Shown here one piece after another: positions 63,125-64,000 of a DNA stretch of 64,000 nucleotides. Positions within the stretch are counted from its first letter, which is position 1, and every line of letters starts with the position of its first letter. The DNA is from Onchocerca lupi (taxonomy: Eukaryota > Nematoda > Chromadorea > Rhabditida > Onchocercidae): assembly GCA_028564675.1 (NCBI GenBank), contig JAOVVO010000379.1:1-64000 (forward strand). Direction: 5' to 3'. A program made the position numbers and the translations under genes. Under the pieces are notes generated by a model. The model was not told the DNA's origin. It saw only the letters and a program-made list of their open reading frames with translations, and did not search any database.

Positions 63125-64000
63125 CTAGCTGGATCGGCCATGCTCCTATGCTCCGCATGGACGATCCAGCTATTTATGGGGGCCAGCCACGCTTCGCGTG
63201 TCCGGTTCCAGCTAATCTACATAAATAGAAATGTCAATGTTCGTTTGTTCAAAATCGTAGACCTCTGTAAGTTCTTAAACACGCACATTATCTACATTCA
63301 AAATCTTAAATATCGGAAAGTCCTTAACCTATTGTTTTGAAATTTTGATACAAAGTTTCAGTCGAATACGCGCATGTTTTTAAATATTCATCGATTGATT
63401 TCAAATTTTTATACGCGTTGCATTCCTATGGGTAAATGCTTATAAATAATTAAGGCGAGCAATTCAAGCTTTTCGTTTGTTTTTTGCTTTGTGAGAAATG
63501 TAATTCGTTTATTTTTTGATTTGTGGGGAATGTAGTTGTATCGCACAAATGTCGAGGTCAGGATAGTGTATAATCAAACGTTTCGTTCAAGCAATTTAAG
63601 GACTATCTCTTTGACTTCTATTGTTAGATTGTGTCTTGAATTGCTCTTTTCGTAAATTTTACCCATTGATCAAAATTGCACAACTGTAAGGATTGTCTCT
63701 GAGCTTTGTTGATCGTGAATGCAAACATCTATCGAATTAGGAATTGCAATCTCTTAAATTGAAATAACGTATCCACTGGAATCATAAGAAGTTCTCCAGC
63801 GACTGCTTTCAAATTCTGACAAAACCTTATATTCGAATAGGCCAGCATTTTTATATAGATATGCTCACTTTATATATATGTAATTCTCTAGAAATATTTA
63901 TAATCATTTAGAAGTTGCAATAGTTTATTTTGCGCTATTAACACTCATGAAGACGGGAACGGGGCGGAGTCAAAAAATTCCTTATTATTTATTATTAATA
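63125..64000 (-). mobile_element. Second Helitron relic (3' part), running off the right edge
   Basis: On the - strand the element ends in CTAG (63125-63128) followed by T, as does the copy at 30225. Next to the end is a strong hairpin: TAGCTGGATCGGCCATGC (63126-63143) pairs with 63155-63172 with one mismatch and an 11-nt loop. A smaller hairpin CACGC-TTC-GCGTG lies at about 63189-63201. The tail at 63200-63430 aligns with 29.99-30.20 kb of the first copy, and helicase remnants lie further in. Internal repeat units are inserted at 63330-63430 and 63795-63865, so the order is rearranged. The 5' end lies outside the window. Confidence 0.7.
63660..63790 (-). pseudogene. Helitron helicase C-terminal fragment, broken
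   Basis: Read on the - strand, MIPVDTLFQFKRLQFLIR, then after a stop MFAFTINKAQRQSLQLC, matches the C-terminal helicase motifs. The same motifs appear in the other copy as FQFKRLQFPIRLAF and FTIN.AQ. The stop and the unrelated sequence on both sides show that it is a remnant. Confidence 0.75.

Overview
The window looks like nuclear DNA from a nematode, most likely a clade III (spirurid or filarial-like) species. It is strongly AT-rich and has compact multi-exon genes with introns of mostly 100-400 bp. Acceptors of the TTTCAG/TTTTAG type often sit 10-20 nt before a start codon, as expected for SL1 trans-splice sites. The encoded proteins (neuropeptide GPCR, EB-type cysteine-rich secreted protein, REEP5/6) also fit a nematode. 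The species was not identified. All gene models were assembled by eye by joining exons whose phases agree; no alignment program was run.

Layout. Two genes lie on the + strand: a class A neuropeptide-type GPCR (1576-4429, 6 exons, 355 aa) and a secreted hemopexin-like protein with a Thr-rich linker (17232-20123, 7 exons, about 489 aa). About 12.8 kb without a recognisable gene separates them. It holds simple repeats, a GAT-rich trinucleotide array and a perfect 45-bp tandem duplication. Five genes follow on the - strand, listed by increasing coordinate: a lysosomal acid beta-galactosidase (22875-32850, 14 exons, 640 aa, both catalytic Glu present); a NOVA/Pasilla-type three-KH RNA-binding protein (34416-43668, 11 exons, 585 aa); an unrecognised secreted Cys-rich protein with a duplicated module (45882-49059, 7 exons, 263 aa); an ER-shaping REEP5/6-YOP1 protein (50663-52201, 4 exons, 184 aa, one GC-AG intron); and a secreted EB-module-like protein (53783-56504, 5 exons, 216 aa). 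From 56.5 to 63 kb I find no convincing gene, only AT-rich DNA, a long (TG)n tract and one weak exon candidate.

Mobile DNA. A decayed Helitron carrying PIF1-type helicase sequence lies antisense in intron 5 of the beta-galactosidase gene (about 27.7-30.2 kb). A second, more rearranged relative lies on the - strand at the right edge (from 63125). Both end in CTAG followed by T, next to inverted repeats. A separate dispersed repeat is shared between the left edge and about 49.9-50.6 kb.

The genes do not form a pathway. They are a mix of housekeeping (lysosome, ER, RNA processing), signalling and secreted proteins. The most interesting leads are a dense YCAY cluster in an intron of the NOVA-like gene, the altered GxxG loop of its third KH domain, the duplicated Cys-rich secreted protein, and the shared Helitron ends.
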